Positions 51,486 through 59,649 of a stretch of DNA of 64,000 bases are shown here, piece after piece (within the stretch, counting starts at the first letter, position 1; every line of letters begins with the position of its first letter). The notes under the pieces are model-generated. The model was given only the letters and a program-made list of their open reading frames with translations. It did not search any database and was not told the origin of the DNA. The stretch spans positions 372,001 through 436,000 of the forward strand of contig JBFMBX010000003.1 of assembly GCA_040754815.1 (NCBI GenBank), in the 5' to 3' direction. Made by a program: the position numbers and the translations under genes. Origin of the DNA: Bellilinea sp040754815 (GTDB lineage: Bacteria; Chloroflexota; Anaerolineae; Anaerolineales; Anaerolineaceae).

Positions 51486-52460
51486 CTAACGACGATAGTT
51501 AAATATGGGTTTTGACCCATCCGGTTCCAACCGAACAGGGACTTCTCGGAGTCCGTTCAGTGATTTCCGAACCAGGTCTCTTTTTTCGTAAGGACAGTAC
51601 AGAAGCAAAAATCCGCCTCCGCCAGCGCCGGTCAATTTTCCTCCCAATGCACCGGCTTTACGAGCGGTTTCGTAAATCGCCTCGATATGACCATTGCTGA
51701 TTTTGCTGGCAAGCTGCTTTTTGTATTGCCAGCTTTCGTGGAGCAGATTTCCAATGATATCAATATTGCCTTTTTGTAATTCTTCTTTTGCCAGGTAGGC
51801 AAAGCTTTTTAATTTTCGTAATATTTGTTTTCGGCTTTCGATATTGTCTTTCTGTTCTGTCAAAATACTGTCGGCAGATCTTGTAGTACCCGTAAAATAA
51901 AGCAGCAAATTTTCATTAAGCCGGGTTTGCAAAACTTCATCCAACGAAAGGAGCTGGTTACAAACTTCTCCGCTGTTTGAAAATTCAAAAAATCTCAGTC
52001 CTCCGTAGGCGGCAATATACTGATCCTGCACCCCAATGGGTTTTTTCAAAATATCAATTTCGATCTCGCAAGCCGCTCTTGCCAGCTGTTCGGCGGTAAC
52101 CGAAAAATTCAAATAGGCATACATGGCATGTAGTGCGCCCACCGTGACGGTGCTGGACGATCCAAGTCCCGAACCGGATGGGATATCCCCCATGGTAGTT
52201 ATTTCAACCCCTTTTTGGATGCCCACTTTTTTAAGGGCTTCGCGAATCAATTCGTGTTGAATATCATTCACGTTTTCAACAATTTCGGTTCTGGTGTAGC
52301 CCACGCGAATAAAATCATCAAAGCGGCGTTTGATGGTGACAAAGATATATTTATCAATGGCGGATGAGAGTACACAACCCCCTTCCTCCATGTAGTAGGA
52401 GGGGAAATCTGTCCCACCACCAAAGAAACTGATCCGCAACGGGGTTTGAACGATGATCAA
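51486..52460 (-). CDS. hddA: D-glycero-alpha-D-manno-heptose 7-phosphate kinase (HddA-type GHMP kinase)
   Basis: 324 residues, GHMP kinase. RISFFGGGTDFPSYY at the N-terminus is the substrate region characteristic of HddA-like sugar kinases; the ATP motif is IPSGSGLGSSS (93-103); the third motif is KLTGAGGGGFLL near 295. It phosphorylates the heptose 7-phosphate at C1 as part of GDP-heptose synthesis, between GmhA (next gene) and GmhB (1132). The start is TTG, with GGAG eight bases upstream and a TTGA overlap with the epimerase stop. The final nucleotidyltransferase HddC is not in the window. Confidence 0.85.
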   Translation of the reverse strand: MIIVQTPLRISFFGGGTDFPSYYMEEGGCVLSSAIDKYIFVTIKRRFDDFIRVGYTRTEIVENVNDIQHELIREALKKVGIQKGVEITTMGDIPSGSGLGSSSTVTVGALHAMYAYLNFSVTAEQLARAACEIEIDILKKPIGVQDQYIAAYGGLRFFEFSNSGEVCNQLLSLDEVLQTRLNENLLLYFTGTTRSADSILTEQKDNIESRKQILRKLKSFAYLAKEELQKGNIDIIGNLLHESWQYKKQLASKISNGHIEAIYETARKAGALGGKLTGAGGGGFLLLYCPYEKRDLVRKSLNGLREVPVRLEPDGSKPIFNYRR

Positions 52461-53389
52461 TTTACCAGCTCCGTTTGTTTAAAGTATTCAACCGTTTTCC
52501 TCAAACCATTGGCTAACGAGGTTTGGGGTCTCCATCCGGTTTCTTCCTGGAATCTGGTACTGTCCAGATAAATTCTTCGTGTTTCTCCCAATCTGGCAGG
52601 GCCAAAGATCGCCTCCCTCGAATAACCGGTTATCTCTTTGAGTGCCTCGAAGATTTGAATCACATTGATTGGTTTTCCGGTACCCAGGTTGTAAACATAA
52701 CCACCTGAAGTGAGAGATAAAGCAAGATGGTTCGCTTCAGCCACGTCCTGAACATATACAAAATCTCGTTCTTGAAGCCCATCCCCGTGAATTGTTACGG
52801 GTTCATTACGAGACATGAGGCCTGTAAATATGGCAATTACGCCCGCCTCGCCCTTGGGGTCTTGACGAGGGCCGTAAACGTTGGGGTAACGGAAAATCAC
52901 ATAATCTAAACCGTACATATAACGATACATATACAGATACATCTCGGTCATGTACTTGGTAGCACCGTACTGACAGATTGGTTGAATGGGGTGATTTTCG
53001 TCGCATGGAAGATATTGTGGCTCCCCATAGACCGTTCCACCGGATGAGGCGTAGATGATTTGCCTGACACCATACTTGCGCGCACACTCAAGGATATTCA
53101 ACGAACCTTTGACATTAACATCTGCATCATAAAGCGGATCCGCAACCGACCGGCGTACATCCATCTGAGCTGCGTGGTGATTTACAACTTCGGGTTGCTC
53201 TTTCTCGAAAATTTGAGAAAGATTGGAACTGCGAATATCAATTTGATAAAATGTCGCCTCCGGATTGAGATTGATATATCTTCCCGTGACCAGATTATCC
53301 ACAATGACAACCTTGTGACCTTCTTTGATCAAGAGGTCAACCACGTTTGAACCTATGAAACCTGCCCCGCCAGTGACCAGTATTTTCAT
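52457..53389 (-). CDS. NAD-dependent sugar-nucleotide epimerase (extended SDR)
   Basis: 310 residues. VTGGAGFIGSNVV at 5-17, YASSGGTVYGE (about 113-123) and YGATKYMTEMY (YxxxK, about 141-151) give the SDR core. FRYPNVYGPRQDPKGEAGV and GDGLQERDFVYVQD match UDP-glucose 4-epimerase-like enzymes. It probably supplies a galactose-type or related nucleotide sugar. It is the second gene of the array after the initiating sugar transferase, so it may make the first donor. Substrate not assigned. Confidence 0.87.
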   Translation of the reverse strand: MKILVTGGAGFIGSNVVDLLIKEGHKVVIVDNLVTGRYINLNPEATFYQIDIRSSNLSQIFEKEQPEVVNHHAAQMDVRRSVADPLYDADVNVKGSLNILECARKYGVRQIIYASSGGTVYGEPQYLPCDENHPIQPICQYGATKYMTEMYLYMYRYMYGLDYVIFRYPNVYGPRQDPKGEAGVIAIFTGLMSRNEPVTIHGDGLQERDFVYVQDVAEANHLALSLTSGGYVYNLGTGKPINVIQIFEALKEITGYSREAIFGPARLGETRRIYLDSTRFQEETGWRPQTSLANGLRKTVEYFKQTELVN

Positions 53390-53406
53390 TTTCTTCTACC
53401 TTTTTT

Positions 53407-54906
53407 CTAATATGCACCGCGTTTGCTTAATACGGCGGGTATGGTTTGGATGAGTAATTGAATATCCAGCCAGATATTCCAGTTGCGAATGTAGTACATG
53501 TCGTACCGTACTCTTTCCTGGTAACTGATATCCGACCTTCCCGAAACCTGCCATTTACCGGTTATGCCGGGTTTCACCGTCAACAGGTTGATACCCCATT
53601 TTTGATATTCGGCCAGTTCGCCGGCAGTGATCATACGTGGTCCGACTAAAGACATCTCGTTTCGAATGACATTGAACAATTGTGGCAATTCATCCAGGCT
53701 GGTTTTCCTCAAAAACTTTCCAACTCTGGTCACGCGCGGGTCATTTTTGATTTTGTGAGTTCTGGCCAATTCTTCTTTTTTATCCGGAAATTTTTCGAGA
53801 ACCTCGTCACCATTGATGACCATTGTGCGGAATTTAAAGGCGTCAAATTCCTTTCCGTTGACGCCGAGCACTCGCCGCCGATGGATGACAGGACCGGGTG
53901 AGTCGATTTTTATGGCGATAGCAATTAAAAGCAGGAGAGGAGAAATCAAAATGAGAAGGGGAATTGAAAGTCCGTAATCGAGCATGGCTTTCAGAATCAT
54001 TTCGCTGCCTGTCAACCGCACTTTATTTACTTCCACCAGTGGCACCCATGCAAATTCACGAACCTTCAAACCGGTGGTGATGATTTCATAAAGTCCCGAT
54101 GAAATACGCAATTTAATTTCTTCAGAAGTGCCAAATCTTTCAAAGACTTCCAGTAATTCCTCGCGACTTAATGCACTGCTGGTCAGAATGACTTCCTCTA
54201 CATTGTGCCGCTGGATTATTTCTCCTAATTGATCAAGCCCTCCCATGATTGAAAGGTGTTTAAGCGGTGTTGTTTTTTCCGTTCGATTGGCAACACAGCC
54301 AATCAGGTTCAAACCCGAATAACGAACATCGCTCAACTGAGATGCCATTTCTTCGGCTTCCGCATTGCATCCGACGATTATCGCGTTAGACAGGAAGTAA
54401 CCGTAAGTTCTCAGGAAGTAAGCGACGCGACGAAGTAGAAATCTTCCCAGGGCAGTAAAAAAGAAGGCTGAAAACCAGGCAATCAAAATCCAACCGCGTG
54501 CAAAAATAAAACTTGGTTCAAAAAAGCCAACTGCTACAATGATAATCATTGCCAGTGTGTTTGCTTCGAAAAGAAGGTGATATTCCTGAACCCCCCCAAG
54601 CAGATTGTTTCTCTTATAAAGCCCTCGCACAAAGAATATGAACAACCATGTAGGAATAATTAACAATGTAATGCCTTCATAATAATCAATCGAAGTGAAG
54701 GCGCGAGGATCAAAAAAAGGCAGCGGAAGTTCAAAGCGAACAAGATACGCAAAGCGGAGGGCAACGCCGATATTCAATCCATCGCTGATCAAAAGAATGA
54801 AGCTGAAAAGAAGCCATTCCCACCCTTTTTGCTGACTGCGGGCGAGGGCTTTTTCACGAATTTGACGATTAATGTTTTCTCTATCGGTCAGGTATGAAGA
54901 TCGCAT
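53407..54906 (-). CDS. Polyprenyl-phosphate sugar-1-phosphate transferase (WcaJ/WbaP-type initiator)
   Basis: 499 residues. Four or five N-terminal membrane helices (to about 160) precede a CoA-binding-like Rossmann region (about 165-300), one further helix, and the C-terminal transferase domain: SPGPVIHRRRVLGVNGKEF, FRTM, KTSLDELPQLFNV, SLVGPRM and KPGITGKWQVSGRS. This is the full Bac_transf signature. It transfers a sugar phosphate to undecaprenyl phosphate and so starts glycan assembly. It is the first gene after the array promoter, as expected for a committed first step. The ribosome site is weak (AGGCGG). Confidence 0.93.
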   Translation of the reverse strand: MRSSYLTDRENINRQIREKALARSQQKGWEWLLFSFILLISDGLNIGVALRFAYLVRFELPLPFFDPRAFTSIDYYEGITLLIIPTWLFIFFVRGLYKRNNLLGGVQEYHLLFEANTLAMIIIVAVGFFEPSFIFARGWILIAWFSAFFFTALGRFLLRRVAYFLRTYGYFLSNAIIVGCNAEAEEMASQLSDVRYSGLNLIGCVANRTEKTTPLKHLSIMGGLDQLGEIIQRHNVEEVILTSSALSREELLEVFERFGTSEEIKLRISSGLYEIITTGLKVREFAWVPLVEVNKVRLTGSEMILKAMLDYGLSIPLLILISPLLLLIAIAIKIDSPGPVIHRRRVLGVNGKEFDAFKFRTMVINGDEVLEKFPDKKEELARTHKIKNDPRVTRVGKFLRKTSLDELPQLFNVIRNEMSLVGPRMITAGELAEYQKWGINLLTVKPGITGKWQVSGRSDISYQERVRYDMYYIRNWNIWLDIQLLIQTIPAVLSKRGAY

Positions 54907-54951
54907 GAAGACCGCCTGTTGATATTTTTACCGTTAGTCACGTACCGATAT

Positions 54952-54976
54952 TTGTCATTCTGAAGGAATATGACAA
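54952..54976. repeat. Inverted repeat in the array leader
   Basis: TTGTCAT (54952-54958) pairs with ATGACAA (54970-54976) across 11 bases. It lies in the predicted 5' untranslated leader of the 54 kb array, about 16 bases after the predicted start of transcription. In long polysaccharide operons a leader hairpin can recruit an antitermination factor (RfaH or LoaP type), but I see no proof of that here; it could equally be an operator. Confidence 0.45.
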
Positions 54977-54999
54977 AATTATCTACAATCTTTATAAAA

Positions 55000-55027
55000 A
55001 TTGTACAACAGCAAAAATGACAGTCAA
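55000..55027 (-). promoter_or_regulatory. Sigma70-like promoter of the polysaccharide array
   Basis: On the minus strand TTGACT (55022-55027) and TACAAT (55000-55005) are separated by 16 bases; each matches five of six consensus bases. It precedes the initiating sugar transferase gene with a leader of about 87 bases. An alternative pair, TTGTAC with TAGATA further downstream, is weaker. The 270-base gap 54907-55176 holds only this promoter, the leader inverted repeat and the terminator of the ribose operon. Confidence 0.7.
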
Positions 55028-55111
55028 TCTTTTATAAACAATTTCTAAAAAAAGAATGAGAAATCCAAAAAGTTCTATAAGAATTTTGTTATGGGATTTG
55101 TGATATATAAA

Positions 55112-55150
55112 GGCCTCAAACAACAACTTTGAACATTGCTGTTTGAGGCC
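55112..55150 (-). terminator. Terminator of the ribose-type operon
   Basis: GGCCTCAAACA (55112-55122) pairs with TGTTTGAGGCC (55140-55150), an 11-base-pair stem with a 17-base loop. On the minus strand it is followed by TTTATATAT, a weak T-rich tail. It lies 26 bases after the stop of the last permease gene and just upstream of the polysaccharide promoter, separating the two transcription units. Confidence 0.75.
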
Positions 55151-55176
55151 CTGGAAAGATAATATCGTATGAGATA

Positions 55177-56169
55177 TTAGGTTTTATGGTCAATCGCCGT
55201 AGAGGATTTTGAAATCTTACGCTGTTTGATGAAGTAATCCAGCATAACGGCGGCTATAAAGACCATGCCTTTGACTACTTGTTGATTATAAGAAGGTACT
55301 TCCAGAAGGTTCAAACCATTGGAGAGGATGCCAATGATGAAAGCGCCGGCCAACGTACCCGGGATACTGCCAATGCCACCCGCAAGACTGCTACCTCCAA
55401 GCACGGCAGCGGCAATCGCATCCAGCTCCAGCCCGATGCCGATATTTGGTTGAGCTGACCATAGCCGGGCAGTCAGAATCAGACCGCTGAGCGCGGCTGT
55501 GATGCCGCTGAAGATATATACACTGAACTTGACCGTGCCGACGTTTACCCCCGCAAGGCGGGTGGTTTCTTCGCCGCCGCCGATTGAGAAAATGCGCAGC
55601 CCCAGCGGGGTTTGTTTGAGAATCAGGTGCGCGAGGATGGCTACTACCAGCAATACCCAGACTGGAACCGGTACACTTAACCACCCAGTACCACCCCAGA
55701 AGGTGAAAGTTTTGTCCAGACCGGCTATCGGGCGGCCTTGCGTATAGACAAGAGTTAAACCGCGCCCAATTGCCATCGTAGCCAAAGTCGCCACAAAGGG
55801 CGGCATCCGTCCCCATACGACTAAAGCGCCGTTGATAAAGCCAATGCCAATCCCGCTTAACAAACCGATGATCAGGCCGGGGTAGGTGCCTAAACCCAGC
55901 CGGGTAGCCGCACCTGCTGCCAGCACACCCGCAAGCGCCGCAGTTGAGCCAACCGACAGGTCAATGCCGCCGGTGATAATGGTAAAGGTCATCCCAATAG
56001 CCACCAGTGCGATCAATGAGGTTTGCAGCGCAACGGTCAAAAGGTTGTTTACGGTTAAAAAATCGGGAGAAAGCAAGGCAAACCAGATCAGGATTACCAT
56101 CAGAATCAGGTAGGTGCTGGCCTGACGGATAAAATTGAGTATTGAGTTGGAATGATTGCTGGATTTCAT
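55177..56169 (-). CDS. rbsC: Ribose-type ABC transporter permease (second copy)
   Basis: 330 residues with about ten membrane helices, BPD_transp_2/CUT2 family. Family motifs: MTFTIITGGIDLSVGS near 60-75, GFINGALVVWGRMPPFVATL, and AIAAAVLGGSSLAGGIGSIPGTL near the end. Last gene of the operon, 22 bases after rbsA. A different permease (59650) of the same family is encoded earlier in the same operon; the two are clearly similar but not identical, so the channel may be a heterodimer. Confidence 0.92.
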   Translation of the reverse strand: MKSSNHSNSILNFIRQASTYLILMVILIWFALLSPDFLTVNNLLTVALQTSLIALVAIGMTFTIITGGIDLSVGSTAALAGVLAAGAATRLGLGTYPGLIIGLLSGIGIGFINGALVVWGRMPPFVATLATMAIGRGLTLVYTQGRPIAGLDKTFTFWGGTGWLSVPVPVWVLLVVAILAHLILKQTPLGLRIFSIGGGEETTRLAGVNVGTVKFSVYIFSGITAALSGLILTARLWSAQPNIGIGLELDAIAAAVLGGSSLAGGIGSIPGTLAGAFIIGILSNGLNLLEVPSYNQQVVKGMVFIAAVMLDYFIKQRKISKSSTAIDHKT

Positions 56170-56191
56170 GCGCTTACCTCGATTCTCACCT

Positions 56192-57688
56192 TTATACCTG
56201 ACCTGTTGCAGCCTGCATTATGCGGTCCTGAGTGGCTTCCTTGCGGCTCATTTCGGCGACGATTTGTCCTTCGCGCATCACCAGAATACGATCACTGACC
56301 CCCAGCACCTCCGGCAGTTCGGACGAGATCATCAAAATTCCCATGCCTTGTGCTGCAAGTTCATTCATCAGAGCATGAATTTCGGCTTTAGCCCCCACAT
56401 CCACGCCGCGGGTCGGTTCATCCAAAATCAGCACCTTGGGGTTGAGTGTTAGCCAGCGGGAGATCACTACTTTTTGCTGGTTACCGCCAGAGAGGTTGCG
56501 TATTTGCTGGTTGAGCGACGGTGTGCGGACGCGCAGTCGTTCTAAAAGATGACTCACTGCTGAATTGATAGCCCGGAATTTGATAAAACTCAACCGCGAG
56601 AGGAATTGCAATAAAACTGCGGCAGCGTTGTAACGCACACTTTGCTTGAGGAACAACCCCTGAGCCTTTCGGTCTTCCGGCACCAGACCAATACCCAACC
56701 GAATGGCATCCCGTGGAGAGCGTAGTTCCACCCGCTTGCCCTCGAACCAGATTTCCCCTTGTTTAAGTGGGTCCGCTCCGAATAGCAGGCGTGCAACATT
56801 GCTGCGCCCGGAACCGACCAATCCGGCCATGCCCACGATTTCTCCGCGGTGTAATTCAAATGAAACACCGCGAACTTCCCTGCCGGAGTGCAGGTTGACG
56901 GCCTTTAAAATCGGTTCGCCGCGCTTGGTGGTGCTTTTGGGGAAAAATTCGGTCAGTTCGCGCCCAACCATTAGGTGCACCAACCGATTAGGGGTAAACT
57001 CGCTGGCATCTCCTTCGGCCACCAGATGACCATCACGCATCACGGCAATTCGATCGGCCAGTTCAAAAACCTCTTCAAGGCGGTGGGAGATATAGATCAG
57101 CGCAACACCTTCCTCGCGCAGGGTGCGTACCAGCCGGAAAAGAGTTTCGGTTTCACGGCTGGTCAGCGAACTGGTGGGCTCATCCAGTGCAATCAAGCGC
57201 GCCTGGTAGGAAAGGGCTTTGGCAATTTCCACCAGCTGACGCTCAGCGATACTCAAATCGGTAATTTTAGCGCGCGCCGAAATGTTAATCCCCAGCCGGT
57301 CAAGTTCCTGCTGGGCCAGTCGGTATACCTGCCCCCAATCCATCCAGCCGCCCCATCGCCGCGGTTCCCGCCCAAGAAAAATGTTTTGCCCAACGGTCAG
57401 TTCGGGAATCAGAGCCAGTTCCTGATGGATCATGGTGATACCCAGTTCCAGTGCTCGTCGCGGGGAGGTGATTTGCACCGGTTGACCGTCCAGATAAATC
57501 CTACCACTATCCAGCGAGACAACACCGTTGATGATGTTCATCAGGGTGGATTTACCGGCGCCATTTTCACCCACGAGCGCCAGAATCTGGCCCCCGTAAA
57601 CTTCCATGCTGACATCATTGACAGCCTGTACGCCGGGAAAGGACTTGTGAATGTGTTCCAGTTTCAGGCGGGGATTTGTTTCGGTCAT
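56192..57688 (-). CDS. rbsA: Ribose-type ABC transporter ATPase (two ATP-binding domains)
   Basis: 498 residues with two fused ABC ATPase domains, as usual for CUT2 importers. Domain 1: Walker A GENGAGKSTLMN near 36-47, signature LSIAERQLVEIAKAL, Walker B LIALDEPTSSL. Domain 2: degenerate Walker A GLVGSGRSNVARLL, signature LSGGNQQKVVISRWL, Walker B VLILDEPTRGVD. Asymmetry between domains is normal for RbsA. It lies 64 bases after the receptor gene, a gap occupied by a strong hairpin, so it is probably expressed at a lower level than the receptor. Confidence 0.95.
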   Translation of the reverse strand: MTETNPRLKLEHIHKSFPGVQAVNDVSMEVYGGQILALVGENGAGKSTLMNIINGVVSLDSGRIYLDGQPVQITSPRRALELGITMIHQELALIPELTVGQNIFLGREPRRWGGWMDWGQVYRLAQQELDRLGINISARAKITDLSIAERQLVEIAKALSYQARLIALDEPTSSLTSRETETLFRLVRTLREEGVALIYISHRLEEVFELADRIAVMRDGHLVAEGDASEFTPNRLVHLMVGRELTEFFPKSTTKRGEPILKAVNLHSGREVRGVSFELHRGEIVGMAGLVGSGRSNVARLLFGADPLKQGEIWFEGKRVELRSPRDAIRLGIGLVPEDRKAQGLFLKQSVRYNAAAVLLQFLSRLSFIKFRAINSAVSHLLERLRVRTPSLNQQIRNLSGGNQQKVVISRWLTLNPKVLILDEPTRGVDVGAKAEIHALMNELAAQGMGILMISSELPEVLGVSDRILVMREGQIVAEMSRKEATQDRIMQAATGQV

Positions 57689-57701
57689 GCAACCTCTTAT
57701 C

Positions 57702-57737
57702 CGGCTGGGGGCGGCAGATCTCCACCACCCCCAGCCG
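57702..57737. repeat. GC-rich intergenic hairpin between receptor and ATPase genes
   Basis: CGGCTGGGGG (57702-57711) pairs with CCCCCAGCCG (57728-57737), ten base pairs with a 16-base loop. No T-tract follows on the minus strand, so it is not a simple terminator. Such hairpins after binding-protein genes often protect the 3' end of that message and lower expression of the genes beyond. Confidence 0.7.
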
Positions 57738-57752
57738 ATTGTCCATTATGGA

Positions 57753-59531
57753 TTATTTTGTAACCAGATTGAGCGGAACGGGAATGTAGGATTCGACAGT
57801 TTCGCCGTTCAGGTATTTGACGGCCGTTTCAACAGCCAGTTGGCCCATCACATCCGGCTGCTGGGCGACGGTGGCGGCCAGTTTGCCGTCTTTGACGGCC
57901 TGCACGGCATCGTCAATGGCATCGAAGCCGACAAAGATGATACCGGTGCGTCCGGCGGCTTCAGCGGCCTGAATGGCGCCGAGGATCATCTCGTCGTTGT
58001 GGGCAAAGACGCCGTTGATTTCGGGCTGGGCCTGGAGGATGTTCTCGAAGACTTTCAAGCCCTTATCGCGGTTGAAATCGGCGGTTTGCTGGGCCACGAT
58101 TTCGACATCCTTGCAGGAGGTGGACATGTAATCGTTGAAGCCCTGGCCGCGGTCGCGGGCGGCTGAAGTACCGGCGATGCCCTGCAGCTCAACGACCTTA
58201 CCCTTGCCGCCGAGGGCATTGCAGAGGAACTCGGCAGCCATCTTGCCGCCGGCGACGTTGTCGGAAGCGATATGGCTGACGACAGTGCCGCCGTTGGCTC
58301 CGCGGTCAACGGTGAAGACGGGGATGCCGGCCTCGTTGGCCTTCTGGATGGCGGGGACGACCGCATCGGAGTCGGTGGGGTTGATGAGCAGGGCAGAGAC
58401 CTTCTTGTTGATCAGGTCTTCGATGCCGGCGGTCATCTTGGCGGAGTCGTCCTGAGCATCCACGACGATCAGTTTGACACCGGCGGCATCGGCGGCTTTC
58501 TGAGCACCATCCCGCAGGGTGACGAAGAAGGGGTTATTCAGGGTGGAAATGACCAGACCCAGCGTGATCTCGGCAGCGGGTTTTTCCAGCGTAACTCCCA
58601 GTGATTCGGCCGTAACCAGATTGAGCGGGACGGGAATGTAAGCCTCTACCTTCTCACCTTTGAGGTATTTGACGGCCGTTTCAACAGCCATCTCGCCCAT
58701 CACATCCGGCTGCTGGGCAACGGTGGCGGCCAGTTTGCCGTCTTTGACGGCCTGCACGGCATCATCAATGGCATCGAAGCCGACAAAGATGATACCGGTG
58801 CGTCCGGCGGCTTCAGCGGCCTGAATGGCGCCGAGGATCATCTCGTCGTTGTGGGCAAAGACGCCGTTGATTTCGGGCTGGGCCTGGAGGATGTTCTCGA
58901 AGACTTTCAAGCCCTTATCGCGGTTGAAATCGGCGGTTTGCTGGGCCACGATTTCGACATCCTTGCAGGAGGTGGACATGTAATCGTTGAAGCCCTGGCC
59001 GCGGTCGCGGGCGGCTGAAGTACCGGCGATGCCCTGCAGCTCAACGACCTTACCCTTGCCGCCGAGGGCATTGCAGAGGAACTCGGCAGCCATCTTGCCG
59101 CCGGCGACGTTGTCGGAAGCGATATGGCTGACGACAGTGCCGCCGTTGGCTCCGCGGTCAACGGTGAAGACGGGGATGCCGGCCTCGTTGGCCTTCTGGA
59201 TGGCGGGGACGACCGCATCGGAGTCGGTGGGGTTGATGAGCAGGGCGGAGACCTTCTTGTTGATCAGGTCTTCGATGCCGGCGGTCATCTTGGCGGAGTC
59301 GTCCTGAGCGTCCACGACGATCAGTTTGACACCGGCGGCATCGGCGGCTTTCTGAGCGCCATCCCGCAAGGTGACGAAGAAGGGGTTATTCAGGGTGGAA
59401 ATGACCAGACCCAGCGTGATCTCGGCAGCGGGTTCGGTGGGGGCGGTAGTGGGGGTGGCCTGAGGCGCACAAGCGCTCAGTGCCAGTGCAGCGAGCATAA
59501 TCAGGGTTACAAATTTATACAGGTGTTTCAT
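57753..59531 (-). CDS. rbsB: Tandem-duplicated ribose-type substrate-binding lipoprotein (RbsB-RbsB)
   Basis: 592 residues, twice the usual length. A lipoprotein signal ends in LSAC (Cys21), then a Pro/Thr linker, then two complete periplasmic-binding domains (Peripla_BP_4): each starts AAEITLGLVISTLNNPFF and ends VPLNLVT. The repeat period is 284 residues (852 bases). Both copies keep the domain intact (TVDRGANGG, GFDAIDDA, LAATVAQQPDVMG). The copies differ mainly in the last 25 or so residues of each unit (for example GEKVEAYIP versus GETVESYIP). It delivers ribose or a related sugar to the two permeases. GGAGGA precedes the ATG. A tethered double receptor is unusual; an assembly artefact should be ruled out, although the differing ends argue against it. 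Confidence 0.92.
   Translation of the reverse strand: MKHLYKFVTLIMLAALALSACAPQATPTTAPTEPAAEITLGLVISTLNNPFFVTLRDGAQKAADAAGVKLIVVDAQDDSAKMTAGIEDLINKKVSALLINPTDSDAVVPAIQKANEAGIPVFTVDRGANGGTVVSHIASDNVAGGKMAAEFLCNALGGKGKVVELQGIAGTSAARDRGQGFNDYMSTSCKDVEIVAQQTADFNRDKGLKVFENILQAQPEINGVFAHNDEMILGAIQAAEAAGRTGIIFVGFDAIDDAVQAVKDGKLAATVAQQPDVMGEMAVETAVKYLKGEKVEAYIPVPLNLVTAESLGVTLEKPAAEITLGLVISTLNNPFFVTLRDGAQKAADAAGVKLIVVDAQDDSAKMTAGIEDLINKKVSALLINPTDSDAVVPAIQKANEAGIPVFTVDRGANGGTVVSHIASDNVAGGKMAAEFLCNALGGKGKVVELQGIAGTSAARDRGQGFNDYMSTSCKDVEIVAQQTADFNRDKGLKVFENILQAQPEINGVFAHNDEMILGAIQAAEAAGRTGIIFVGFDAIDDAVQAVKDGKLAATVAQQPDVMGQLAVETAVKYLNGETVESYIPVPLNLVTK
57761..59434. repeat. Near-identical tandem direct repeat inside rbsB
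   Basis: Bases 57761-58582 and 58613-59434 align at an offset of 852. By eye the core (about 57850-58560 against 58702-59412) shows only about half a dozen mismatches, whereas the first 90 bases of each unit (the C-terminal end of the domain) differ at many positions. This points to a recent duplication or ongoing gene conversion. Confidence 0.9.
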
Positions 59532-59547
59532 AGTTCTCCTCCGAGTG

Positions 59548-59625
59548 TTAATCTAGGGTAGATGTGAACCGATTGAATGTACAGATGCACAGGCAGGTTA
59601 TTTTCTCTTCTTCCCGAACTTTCAT
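59548..59625 (-). CDS. Possible 25-residue small ORF ahead of rbsB
   Basis: In the 118-base gap before the receptor gene, ATG at 59625 opens a 25-codon frame ending at TAA (59548-59550). It reads MKVREEEKITCLCICTF and then NRFTSTLD. A perfect AAAGGAGG lies at 59629-59636, only three bases before the ATG, which is closer than ideal. The product is Cys-rich (CLCIC) and has no signal peptide. It could be a leader peptide tuning rbsB translation, a small protein, or a chance frame beside a good ribosome site. No family recognised. Confidence 0.35.
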   Translation of the reverse strand: MKVREEEKITCLCICTFNRFTSTLD

Positions 59626-59649
59626 AAACCTCCTTTCTGGTCAAATGAA

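Noticed and set aside
1132..54906. Wzx flippase for a Wzy-dependent pathway
   Set aside because: None of the membrane proteins fits the 12-14 helix flippase; they are assigned to GT39, AT3, ligase, Wzm and antiporter families.
56975..57763. Long plus-strand open frame (262 codons) opposite rbsA
   Set aside because: It is antisense to a well-conserved ATPase gene, has no recognisable domain and follows from the G+C-rich codon pattern.
57761..59434. CRISPR-like or short tandem repeat array
   Set aside because: The repeat is two copies of 852 bases encoding a whole protein domain; no short repeats with spacers were seen anywhere.
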